Assembly (NCBI RefSeq): GCF_017833415.1
Contig: NZ_JAFICC010000001.1
Coordinates: 471,850-535,849, forward strand
Reading direction: 5' to 3'
Source: Flavobacterium sp. 1355
GTDB taxonomy: Bacteria > Bacteroidota > Bacteroidia > Flavobacteriales > Flavobacteriaceae
DNA length: 64,000 nt
Shown: positions 54,466 through 62,202 of the stretch, piece by piece
How the letters are laid out: each line of letters begins with the position of its first letter
How positions within the stretch are numbered: the first letter of the stretch is position 1
The notes under the pieces: generated by a model
Told to the model about the DNA's origin: nothing
The model's input: the letters and a program-made list of their open reading frames with translations, nothing else
The model's database searches: none
Translations under genes and position numbers: made by a program

Positions 54466-54996
54466 ATGAATAAATTAAAACTCTTAGTTGTTTTAATGTT
54501 ACTATTGAGCTGTCGTAAAGAACAAAAAAATAACGTTGAATTTATAAAGAATCTGTCTAATGATACTGATTTCAATCTGCCATTGTATAATGAATCATTA
54601 AAAATTTTGATCAATAAAAATGACGTGATCTATGTAACCAGTTTAAGACAACTGTATAATTTAAAAGAATCAAAACATTTTAATTATAAAGATTTTGATA
54701 GTTTTTTAATTGAAGTAATTAATAATGATTTGTTGTCAAAAGATAATCTGTCCAAAATTTCGGAATTTAATTTTAAGATCGACAAAGAAATACAAGAAAA
54801 ATATGATAATGAGGGATTGAATTATTTATTAAAAGTATACACTGAAAAGAGCAAGATGTCGAATAAGTACTATATTATAAGTGATTTAAATATAAATACT
54901 AAATTTTGTTTAATGTATCTGTTCTTTAAAAATAATTATTATGTCATACAAAACGATCACTCTGGGAAATATGTTTTGATTGATAAAAATATTTAA
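54466..54996 (+). CDS. Lipoprotein, candidate immunity for the metallopeptidase tip
   Basis: 176 residues from ATG 54466 (MNKLKLLVVLMLLLSCRKEQ), where a lipobox LLSC puts the lipidated Cys at residue 16. The open frame begins five codons earlier at 54451, and that ATG overlaps the stop of the Rhs gene (ATGA), so translation is probably coupled. The mature part is Lys/Asp/Asn-rich and has no recognised domain. Position, AT-rich composition and coupling make it the immunity candidate; a lipoprotein would guard the periplasm or outer membrane, where the metallopeptidase may act. Confidence 0.6.
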   Translation: MNKLKLLVVLMLLLSCRKEQKNNVEFIKNLSNDTDFNLPLYNESLKILINKNDVIYVTSLRQLYNLKESKHFNYKDFDSFLIEVINNDLLSKDNLSKISEFNFKIDKEIQEKYDNEGLNYLLKVYTEKSKMSNKYYIISDLNINTKFCLMYLFFKNNYYVIQNDHSGKYVLIDKNI

Positions 54997-55052
54997 TATT
55001 CTTTACGGGGAAAATATATTGCCATGTTTGATATATAAGTAATAATTACATA

Positions 55053-55084
55053 AAATTAAGGGTGCAGTAAAGCGCCTTAATTTT
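55053..55084. terminator. Possible terminator
   Basis: AATTAAGG (about 55055-55062) pairs with CCTTAATT (about 55076-55083), followed by a T-run. It can serve cassette B and the relaxase relic. Confidence 0.45.
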
Positions 55085-55695
55085 TTATATAACCTTATAA
55101 AGTCTCTTTTTCTTTTTATGTTTAAATTGTTTTGAAACATATTCGTTTACTTTTTTACCGTGAAGCAGAATATCTGTCAGGTTTTCTTTTACATATTCTC
55201 TTAATTCAAGATCTTGCAAGTTTTATGAATTTGTTGAAATAGAGTTTTGATACTTTTTTTCAAGTGCAAGTATGTTCATGGCACAACTTTCCTGAATCCC
55301 TTTTGCGCTGAATTCTTTTCCAAGACTGCTTCCATTGACAACCGACTGTGTTTTTAAGTCTATAAAAGTAATTCCATAAAGTTTTCCTTCACTGCTTTTT
55401 CTTAAAATAGTATGAATGGCTCCATCTTTAAGCCTTTCTGATAATCTTTCGACAGAAGTCATTCTTTTCATCAAAAAAAAGCCTGTCTCAAAGAATTCCT
55501 AAGGTGGCTTTTGCAGTATTGCTTCTTTGTTTCGTTTATACTGAATTTTTCTTCCAGAAATTTTAGGGTAGGTTTGCTGTAGAATTCGAGGGCTTTTATT
55601 GGTACGCCTATTGGTTTTGAATTCTGGTCAAGTATCTTGTAAAGCAGTCCATTGTTTTTAAAAACTCTCGATCCTTCATTTCCTCTGTTGGCCAA
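55085..55695 (-). pseudogene. Frameshifted C-terminal remnant of a Bacteroidota MOB relaxase
   Basis: Minus-strand frames 55695-55471, 55474-55223 and about 55222-55085 continue one another. They give NGLLYKILDQNSKPIGVPIK, YSKPTLKFLEEKFSINE, SVERLSERLKDGAIHTILRK, SSEGKLYGITFIDLKTQSVV and NGSSLGKEFSAKGIQESC, the late part of relaxase/mobilisation nucleases (MobB type) of Bacteroidota, then a Lys-rich tail (KKKKRLYKVI). At least two frameshifts separate the pieces and the catalytic N-terminus is absent, so it is a dead trace of a mobilisable element. Confidence 0.65.
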
Positions 55696-55779
55696 AGCAA
55701 AGCGATATCAGTATAAAGACATTGTGAACCACATGGCTTAATATTAAAATCAAGGGCAACCAGACGATTCAGGTTCAGG

Positions 55780-56282
55780 AATTATTCAACATTATGGAAT
55801 TACAGCTTTTAATGGAGCGAGAGTATCGTTTTCCTTAATTTCCATACTGCCATCGACGAATAATGCTTTCGGAACTGTCTTGCAAGGGGATCGTTCTGCA
55901 AGCCTCCATAGAACATAACACTGCGCTAATCAGAATCATTGTAGGTAAAGCTAACCTTATCCACAGTATCCTCAATAATTTCAATCGGTGCTTTAAACGA
56001 ATTATAGGTTATGGTCGGTACTTTCCGTCCGCTGTAGTATGTTAAGCCTGCAGTAGTAGTCTCGATAGAAGAATTTTGGTAGGGCTTGGTGGCTGAATAA
56101 GTGTACGATCCCACACCGTTTTGTGAAATTCTGCCGCTGTCGTCATAACTTTGGTTCTCAAGAACACCTGTTGCATTTTTAAACGAAGTCAGTCTGTGTA
56201 AATCATCATACTGAAAGTCTTCACTCCAGCTGAACAAGCTGTTTGTTCGTTTTTTTAAGTTTCCTTTATATACATACTTCAC
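55780..56282 (-). pseudogene. Inverted, frameshifted Rhs fragment
   Basis: On the minus strand, 56282-55926 reads YKGNLKKRTNSLFSWSEDFQ, YDDLHRLTSFKNATGVLENQ, SYDDSGRISQNGVGSYTYS: YD repeats as in Bacteroidota Rhs proteins. After a stop, further pieces RSVMFYGGLQNDPLARQFRK and DGSMEIKEND in two frames continue into the Rhs core region until about 55780. It has no start and several frame changes, so it is a relic of a third Rhs gene in opposite direction to the two intact ones. Confidence 0.65.
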
Positions 56283-56598
56283 AAGCTTTTTACGATGGGT
56301 ATAAAAACAAGGGCATTAATAGTTATCGAGGGCTGCTTCTAATGCACAAATACGGGCATTATTTACACGCACATAATGCCCCATTAAATTTTATGCTTAC
56401 GGTATGTGGTCTAGTATGTTTACATTAAATTCCTTGACAGCTTCAAGTAACTGGACTGAGGTAATGGCCAATACCATGGCTTATTAGTACTTCCATTATC
56501 CCTCGGTTTTCAATAAATTTAAAAATGATTATCCTATAAATACTAACTATCTTTCGAACGAATTAAAATATAAATTATACCATCATTTAAAACCTTAA
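56279..56598 (+). pseudogene. Decayed Rhs toxin tip with metallopeptidase-like motif
   Basis: The plus strand reads YKNKGINSYRGLLLMHKYGH then YLHAHNAPLNFMLTV in one frame, and after a frameshift near 56415 SNWTEVMANTMAY, an in-frame TAG (56485-56487), YFHYPSVFNKFKNDYPINTN and a stop at 56596-56598. This follows the MHEYGHYLQ...SWTExxANxLAYYYFxYP plan of tips seen at the end of Bacteroidota Rhs proteins. The catalytic Glu of HEYGH is Lys here (56348-56350). Frameshift, stop and lost Glu make it inactive. Confidence 0.55.
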
Positions 56599-56601
56599 AC
56601 A

Positions 56602-57075
56602 ATGCTAAAACTTAAAATTTTTCTATCTCTTTTTCTTTTAATTACTTTTTACGCCTGCGATAAACTGGATGATCGTGAATTGCTGGTCAAAAACAATTCA
56701 GATAAAACGGTGTATAGTATAATTTCTGAAAATGACAGTATGTATAGTTCAGGCTTCTATTATGAGTACCAGGAAGGCTTTGATGAAAATAAAAAAGGCG
56801 ATTACGATGCGCCTTTTATTTTTCAGAAAATCAGAAAAGGGGAAACTGCTGCAAATCACGACAGACCCAGATATTGGGATAACTATTTCAACAGGCTGGA
56901 AGATAAGCAGGCAAGATTGTTTATTATTCAAAAAGACAGCGTAGATAAATATGGCTGGAAAACGATATTTAAAAAAAATAGTTACAGTAAAAAATACCTT
57001 ATTACCATTAAGCAGTTAGACAGCCTGAACTGGACTATCGAGTATAATGGAAAGCAACAAACATACAAAGGTTAA
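56602..57075 (+). CDS. Lipoprotein, possible orphan immunity protein
   Basis: 157 residues; signal with lipobox FYAC puts the lipidated Cys at residue 19. The mature part is charged and beta-rich (DRELLVKNNSDKTVYSIIS, YDAPFIFQKIRKGE, YLITIKQLDSLNWTIEY). The frame is intact with no stops. It begins three bases after the final stop of the dead Rhs tip, the same spacing as between the Rhs gene and immunity gene of cassette A, so it is probably an immunity gene kept after the toxin decayed. The binding partner is not shown by sequence. Confidence 0.6.
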   Translation: MLKLKIFLSLFLLITFYACDKLDDRELLVKNNSDKTVYSIISENDSMYSSGFYYEYQEGFDENKKGDYDAPFIFQKIRKGETAANHDRPRYWDNYFNRLEDKQARLFIIQKDSVDKYGWKTIFKKNSYSKKYLITIKQLDSLNWTIEYNGKQQTYKG

Positions 57076-57982
57076 AAACATCCTAGCATTTACTTCAGAA
57101 CAGCATCGCGTAAAAACTCGCAGTCAAAATCAGGTTCATCAGTATTTCTATTATACAGATCCACCAAATCAATTGTTTCAGTTTCTGTATGCTGAAAATT
57201 AGATTTGGATTTAATAGGGACTGGGTTAACGGAATATAGCGTTGGACAGGTGGCGTATTGGGATGATTTCGTAGTATGGGTTATTTGAATATTTGTTCTT
57301 TTGATCAAAAGTAAATCCTACAGCGGCCTTTCGAATTACAGAATTTTTGCGATGGATTTATATAATTTCATTAATGCATAAGATGTCGGTATTGAAGATC
57401 TGCAATTTTTAAAAAAATATAAATATATTATTGAAAGCCTTACTCCATTAATAGATGAGTGATAATAATAGAGGTGTTGATGCTTAAGTAACCCAAGTGA
57501 CATGCACAGATAGGCTGCGATTTAGAATAATATCGCATGCCAATTAAAACAGCCTTCGTTTTTTTTTATATGCCTTTTTTTTGTGGGCGAGACAACTCTT
57601 TTAGGAATAATTTTTAAACTTCAATCAAATTATAAAAAGTAAATTATAATTCTGAAAATATTGATCAAAATTTAACAATGAAGTTATCTAAATTAAAAGC
57701 CTTAAATTTTTGTGGTAGAAAAAGGTCTGAAGAGATTTTATTGTATTATTGCAATACATTTTGAAGCAATTCACAATAAGAATTATTCTGTTGTGAAAAC
57801 ATTCAAAGCTTGTCGAAAACTGTAGCTTTTTTTAGATTTAATTTTTTCACATGTAATTATAGATTCTGAAATTCTTCTATTATTAAATTCCAAGGCCAGA
57901 ATGTCTTCTGCAATTATTATAGAAATTTTTGATATAGTCAATGATTGCTTTTTTTGCTTTTTTTATAGTTGTATATACATAA
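57076..57982. other. Gene-free, probably degraded stretch
   Basis: About 900 bases. A minus-strand frame at 57090-57308 (ETIDLVDLYNRNTDEPDFDC) might be a remnant of a longer protein but has no supporting family. The rest is AT-rich without recognisable genes or repeats. Confidence 0.35.
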
Positions 57983-58117
57983 TTTTTAGGGGATGAGTTA
58001 CAGGGGACCTCGTTTAGTTCGGAGGACATCAGAAAATTTGCCGAATTTAAAGAATTCAGCAGTATGGGATTTACAAATTTTAATTGGACAACAAATTCAA
58101 ATTTCCAATATCCTTAA
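57983..58117 (+). pseudogene. C-terminal fragment of a lost protein, possible toxin tail
   Basis: An open frame without a start runs from a stop at 57980-57982 to TAA at 58115-58117 and reads GDELQGTSFSSEDIRKFAEF, KEFSSMGFTNFNWTTNSNFQ, YP. It looks like the natural end of a protein whose front is gone. It ends 11 bases before an intact gene on the same strand, like the Rhs tip/immunity pairs nearby. Confidence 0.35.
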
Positions 58118-58128
58118 AAAAAATAGTG

Positions 58129-58875
58129 ATGAATAAAATACTGACAATACTATTCTGTTTTTTTTACCTCAATTCATTTTCTCAAAATGTATCAGTTGTG
58201 CTGTCGGTTGAACAAAAAAAGGCAGATGCGCATTTGTGGAAAAAATATAGTTCAGATCTCTATCCTTTTTTGAAGATAAGTTATATCAATAACACAAAAG
58301 ATTCCATTTATCTGAAAAAAGTTGCTGCAGAATTGGATTTTATCACTACAGGGCTTTTGAAAGATTATAACCGTAATACAAACCTCAGGACCTATTTAAA
58401 GAATTTAAAAAAACATACTAATCAGAAATATGCCGTGAATATCCCCATTAGCAAGTTTCATCATTATTGGGAAGTTTTAGAAGCAGATCATAGTATAGCC
58501 GATGAACATGACATTAGTTTCATCAATGAACAGTTGCACTTTATTTATGAGCGTTTTTATAAAAAAGATAATACCAATACTAAAACCGTTGAAGACAGAA
58601 TCAGTGTCGCCAACATAGGAAAGATTGAAAGTACCTATTTTATCTTTCTAAAACCTGGTGAGAAAGTAATTGAATATTACGATTTAACAGGCTTTAAGCT
58701 ATTAGGGGGTACTTATGATTTTATGTTGGATAAAAGTCAGGCAGATGATTTCATGGAGACAGATTTTCTTAATGAACAGAAGGTTTATAAAAGAGAGCCC
58801 CTGCCGGAATCGCTAAAAGGATATAAATTATATAAAGGGATAATTGGGACAAACACCGCCAGAATTATTTTTTAA
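58129..58875 (+). CDS. Secreted protein of unknown function
   Basis: 248 residues from ATG 58129; a longer open frame starts at 58084 but the signal peptide begins here (MNKILTILFCFFYLNSFSQ, cleavage after FSQ). The mature part has VSVVLSVEQKKADAHLWKK, YLKKVAAELDFITTGLLKDY and a beta-rich LKPGEKVIEYYDLTGFKLLG segment. No family is recognised. It sits just behind a toxin-tail-like fragment and may be an immunity or accessory protein of the Rhs locus; that is a guess from position. Confidence 0.5.
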   Translation: MNKILTILFCFFYLNSFSQNVSVVLSVEQKKADAHLWKKYSSDLYPFLKISYINNTKDSIYLKKVAAELDFITTGLLKDYNRNTNLRTYLKNLKKHTNQKYAVNIPISKFHHYWEVLEADHSIADEHDISFINEQLHFIYERFYKKDNTNTKTVEDRISVANIGKIESTYFIFLKPGEKVIEYYDLTGFKLLGGTYDFMLDKSQADDFMETDFLNEQKVYKREPLPESLKGYKLYKGIIGTNTARIIF

Positions 58876-59534
58876 AATCGGAGGTTATAAACTATATTAT
58901 ACAAAAAGCAGTTATATATCATTTAATCGGGAAAGTGCTTTCATCGTGTCTATAATAATAAGAAAAGGAGACGTATCAAGTCTCCTTTCTGAATTATCAA
59001 ACATTTTTGCTCGATTTTGTGTTGGCAAAATAGCAATAATTGCTATATGAATAGTTCTAAGAACTGATGTCACATTACTATTTTCAGGAACCGTTCCCGC
59101 TATTTGCTGCACCGGAATGCCAGCGAACTGCCGAAGCAATCTGGGTTAAAAGTTGAATCCATTTCTGTGTTGGGATTTTATTCTTGGAATTCAGTTTCCC
59201 GGCATCAAGCTGGGTGTATTAAATTTTCGCTGGAAGGATTAGTATTGCCCGGTGTACTCTGACCTGTGTCATTCCTGCTGAGTTTATCTTCTTTAAGCTC
59301 GTCATTGCATTTTGGGCGCGCCTGAATTTATCATTTATTTTTTGAGGTAAATTTTGCTGTCGTTTTTTAAAGGAAACTTTGGGTTAATTTTATATAATAT
59401 TTGTTAAAATATCCCCTGCTTACCATTTTGATTTTTAAATCTAACCGAGGTCGTTAAAATAAACTTCAAATCATTGTTTTACTGTTATTTATATTTTTTA
59501 AATTCACATAAAGATAAAGTTTAAACTTTAGGTG
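58876..59534. other. Gene-free region before the transposase pair
   Basis: About 650 bases. A terminator-like hairpin (GGAGACG/CGT.TCTCC words near 58966-58985) follows the secreted protein gene. On the minus strand short open pieces (INDKFRRAQNAMTSLKKINS, LDAGKLNSKNKIPTQKWIQ) suggest remnants of a coding sequence, but no family can be named. Confidence 0.35.
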
Positions 59535-60641
59535 ATGGAGAAACGTAAAATTTACGATCGTGATTTCAGAGTGAATGCAGTTAAACTTGGGCTTGAAACA
59601 AATTTTTTTAAAGTTGCAAGAGAGCTTGGGATAGCTTATTCGAATATCTACAGATGGAGAAATGAGCTTCAAAAATATGGAGCAGAAAGTTTTTGTGGAG
59701 TCGGACAATTTAGAAACCCCGAGCAAAAAAGGCTTGCAGTACTTAAAATCACACTGACAAAAAAGCTACAGAAAGTAGAACGTCAAGTTGAAATTTTTAA
59801 GAGTGCAAGTAAATTTATACTGAAAGGAAAACCAATGATTTTTTATTTTATTGAAAACAATTTAGATAAATATTCACTTTGTGGTATGTGTGAGGTTTTA
59901 GGTATAAAGTCCACCACCTATTATAATTGGAAAAATCAAGTAATTTCCCCCAGACAGAATCAAACGATTCTATTGGAGAAAGAAATAACAGCTATATTTT
60001 ACCAATATAATGGGAGATATGGTGGCTACAAAATTTCCGTGGAGTTAGAAGGCCGCGGTTTTAAGTTAAATCCTTCTTCAGTTGGGACACATATGAGAAA
60101 ATTAGGCCTGGTAAGTAAGCTAAGTTCAAAGCATAAAATCAAATCCGGTTCAGTATTTATTGCCCGTAATCCTTGTGTTTTTCCTAATTTGCTAAATCGA
60201 CACTTTACAGCTGACGAAGTTTCTCAGGTGTGGGTATCAGGTATAACAAGTTTAGAGACAGCAAGAGGATTGTTATTCCTGACCATTATAATGGATTTAT
60301 TTGATAGAAAAATTATTGGATGGAATTTAAGCGAAGGGATGAAAATAAAGGAAACTTCCATGCCCGCCTGGGAAATGGCTGTCAACAATCGAAAGACAAA
60401 AGAGGGTTTAATATTTCACTCTGATCGATCACCTCAATATGCAAATAAGATGTTTGTCCGTAAATTAAACTCTTATAAACATATTAAACAAAGTATGAGC
60501 CGAACTGCGAATCATTTAGATAATACGATCCCGACAAGATTTTTTGCATCCCTTAAGTCCGAACTGGTCAACTCAAATATGCTTCCTGCTAAAGAAGACA
60601 TGCAGGAAAAAATAGCTCAATATATCAAAAATATACATTAA
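59535..60641 (+). CDS. IS3-family transposase, catalytically dead copy
   Basis: 368 residues from ATG 59535. The layout is OrfA and OrfB in one frame: HTH (residues 5-50, DFRVNAVKLGLETNFFKVAR), coiled coil, HTH_21 (YGGYKISVELEGRGFKLNPS) and rve domain. The first catalytic Asp is Gly (WVSGIT, residue 236), the second is kept (HSDRSPQY, residue 297) and the third, Glu in NAVAESFF of its neighbour, is lost (NTIPTRFF). The C-terminal YNKKRRHSYLGY part is absent. The frame is nevertheless open throughout. It may be a decaying copy or a domesticated DNA-binding regulator. It is 35 bases upstream of an intact relative. Confidence 0.8.
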   Translation: MEKRKIYDRDFRVNAVKLGLETNFFKVARELGIAYSNIYRWRNELQKYGAESFCGVGQFRNPEQKRLAVLKITLTKKLQKVERQVEIFKSASKFILKGKPMIFYFIENNLDKYSLCGMCEVLGIKSTTYYNWKNQVISPRQNQTILLEKEITAIFYQYNGRYGGYKISVELEGRGFKLNPSSVGTHMRKLGLVSKLSSKHKIKSGSVFIARNPCVFPNLLNRHFTADEVSQVWVSGITSLETARGLLFLTIIMDLFDRKIIGWNLSEGMKIKETSMPAWEMAVNNRKTKEGLIFHSDRSPQYANKMFVRKLNSYKHIKQSMSRTANHLDNTIPTRFFASLKSELVNSNMLPAKEDMQEKIAQYIKNIH

Positions 60642-60676
60642 AATCATAATCTTATAAATTCATTAAACTTCAGGCT

Positions 60677-61792
60677 ATGAAAACCTATGAGCGTAGTTTT
60701 AAAGAGAATGCAGTCAGGTTAAGTTATGAACAGGGAGAAATTAAAAATTTAGCGTTAAAGCTTGGCATAAGTCGATTTACTTTGCTTAAATGGCGCAAAA
60801 AATTTGATTACCTAAAATTAAATCCTAAGGATGCTGTAATTTTACAGCTCAATAAAAAAATACGGGATTCAGAACTTACACTAGAAATTTTAAAAAATGG
60901 CAGTAAACATGCAGCTCAAGGAAAATTAATGACTAAACGGTTCATTGAAGACAATTTATCTAAATTTCCACTTTTAAAAATGTGCGAATTATTACAAATA
61001 TCGACCAGCTCATATTACAGGCTGAAAAAACAGGAGATTTCCGAGAAACAAGCTCGAATAGCTTTACTAAAAGAACAGGTTGTCTCTATATATTATCATT
61101 TCAATAAAACATTTGGATACAATAAAATTACCAAAGAGCTTCGACGTAGAGGATTTAAAGTGGGAGAAGGTCAAATTAAGGTTTATATGAGAATGTTGGG
61201 ACTGCGCAAAAAAGCCAAAAGAATCAGAGCAACAACAGATTCAATTCATAATCACTATGTTTCCCCAAATATTTTAAATAGGGAATTCTCAGTTAGTGAG
61301 CCTGCTACAGCCTGGGTGTCAGATATTACATATATAGCAACAATTAAAGGCTTTTTATACCTTACGGTCGTTTTGGATTTATTTGACAGGAAAATCATCG
61401 GATGGAGTTTAAGTGACAGTATGAGTACCAAAGAGACTACTATACCGGCCTGGGAAATGGCAGTTAAAAATAGAAAAATCACTAAGGATTTAATCTTCCA
61501 CTCTGATAAAGGGGTTCAGTATGCTAATAAACTTTTTACCAGAACATTGGACTCTTATAAGTATGTCAGGCGTAGTATGAGTCGAAAGCAAAATCATAAT
61601 GACAATGCTGTTGCCGAAAGCTTTTTTAGCTCCTTTAAAAGAGAGTTAATTAACGGAAATAAACGCTTAACCAAGGAACAGATGAGGGTCGAGGTTTACG
61701 AATACATTGAAAATTGGTATAATAAGAAAAGAAGGCATTCATATTTAGGTTATAAAACAATTGAAGAGTTTAATCAAAACAGGGAATCGTAA
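60677..61792 (+). CDS. IS3-family transposase, intact single-frame OrfAB
   Basis: 371 residues. HTH (residues 5-50, FKENAVRLSYEQGEIKNLA), leucine-rich coiled coil, then the HTH_21 and rve domains. The DDE triad is complete: D216 in WVSDITYI, D277 in HSDKGVQY, E314 in NAVAESFF, with the terminal KRRHSYLGYKTIEEF box. IS3 elements usually make OrfAB by a -1 frameshift; here both parts lie in one frame joined at KHAAQGKLMTKRFIEDN. Inverted terminal repeats were not recognised, so the element boundaries are unknown. Confidence 0.9.
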   Translation: MKTYERSFKENAVRLSYEQGEIKNLALKLGISRFTLLKWRKKFDYLKLNPKDAVILQLNKKIRDSELTLEILKNGSKHAAQGKLMTKRFIEDNLSKFPLLKMCELLQISTSSYYRLKKQEISEKQARIALLKEQVVSIYYHFNKTFGYNKITKELRRRGFKVGEGQIKVYMRMLGLRKKAKRIRATTDSIHNHYVSPNILNREFSVSEPATAWVSDITYIATIKGFLYLTVVLDLFDRKIIGWSLSDSMSTKETTIPAWEMAVKNRKITKDLIFHSDKGVQYANKLFTRTLDSYKYVRRSMSRKQNHNDNAVAESFFSSFKRELINGNKRLTKEQMRVEVYEYIENWYNKKRRHSYLGYKTIEEFNQNRES

Positions 61793-62202
61793 AAGCCAAT
61801 TATTGTTTACTTATGCATATATCAATTCCAGTATTGTTTTCTTTAAATAAGACATCCAAGAAATGCGATACTCATTGATGCAAATGGGAATTTTTTCATT
61901 TTTTTATTGTTATTAATGTGATGATGCTTTGTAAATAAGGCATGATAAACTCATATAGGTCTGTAAGGACTCAATCGACTAAGGACATCATCCAATAAAG
62001 TACGTGCTTTAATCCCTAAGCTTGAGCCACCTGAATCTCGGTCTCCGCTCCAATTTCCCATTCCACTCATAGCACATTACTGTTTATAATTAGTGATCAG
62101 AAATTTAACCAATTTTATTGTAAAAGCGATCGTTAAATTCTTGTTATCTGGATCATGAGAACAGGTTTTCCAGCTCGCTAAACTGTGATGGATGGTATAT
62201 TG
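61793..62202. other. Gap with one possible small ORF
   Basis: About 410 bases between the transposase and the convergent BtrH-like gene. The only structured item is the 39-codon minus-strand frame at 61951-62070. The right end of the IS3 element should lie here but no inverted repeat was recognised. Confidence 0.35.
61951..62070 (-). CDS. Possible 39-residue small protein (or fragment)
   Basis: An ATG at 62070 on the minus strand opens a frame of 39 codons: a Gly/Ser/Asp-rich start (MSGMGNWSGDRDSGGSSLG) followed by a basic helical part (IKARTLLDDVLSRLSPYRPI). The composition is not random for this AT-rich DNA, so it may be a real small gene or the N-terminal piece of a decayed one. It lies 132 bases downstream of the BtrH-like gene on the same strand. 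No ribosome site is evident and no family is recognised. Confidence 0.25.
   Translation of the reverse strand: MSGMGNWSGDRDSGGSSLGIKARTLLDDVLSRLSPYRPI

Noticed and set aside
57090..57308. Minus-strand frame of 72 codons
   Set aside because: Only weak protein-like composition, no recognised family and no regulatory signals; mentioned only within the gap entry.
58912..59139. Minus-strand frame of 75 codons
   Set aside because: No continuous protein pattern; the first part might belong to a relic, the rest opposes a terminator region.
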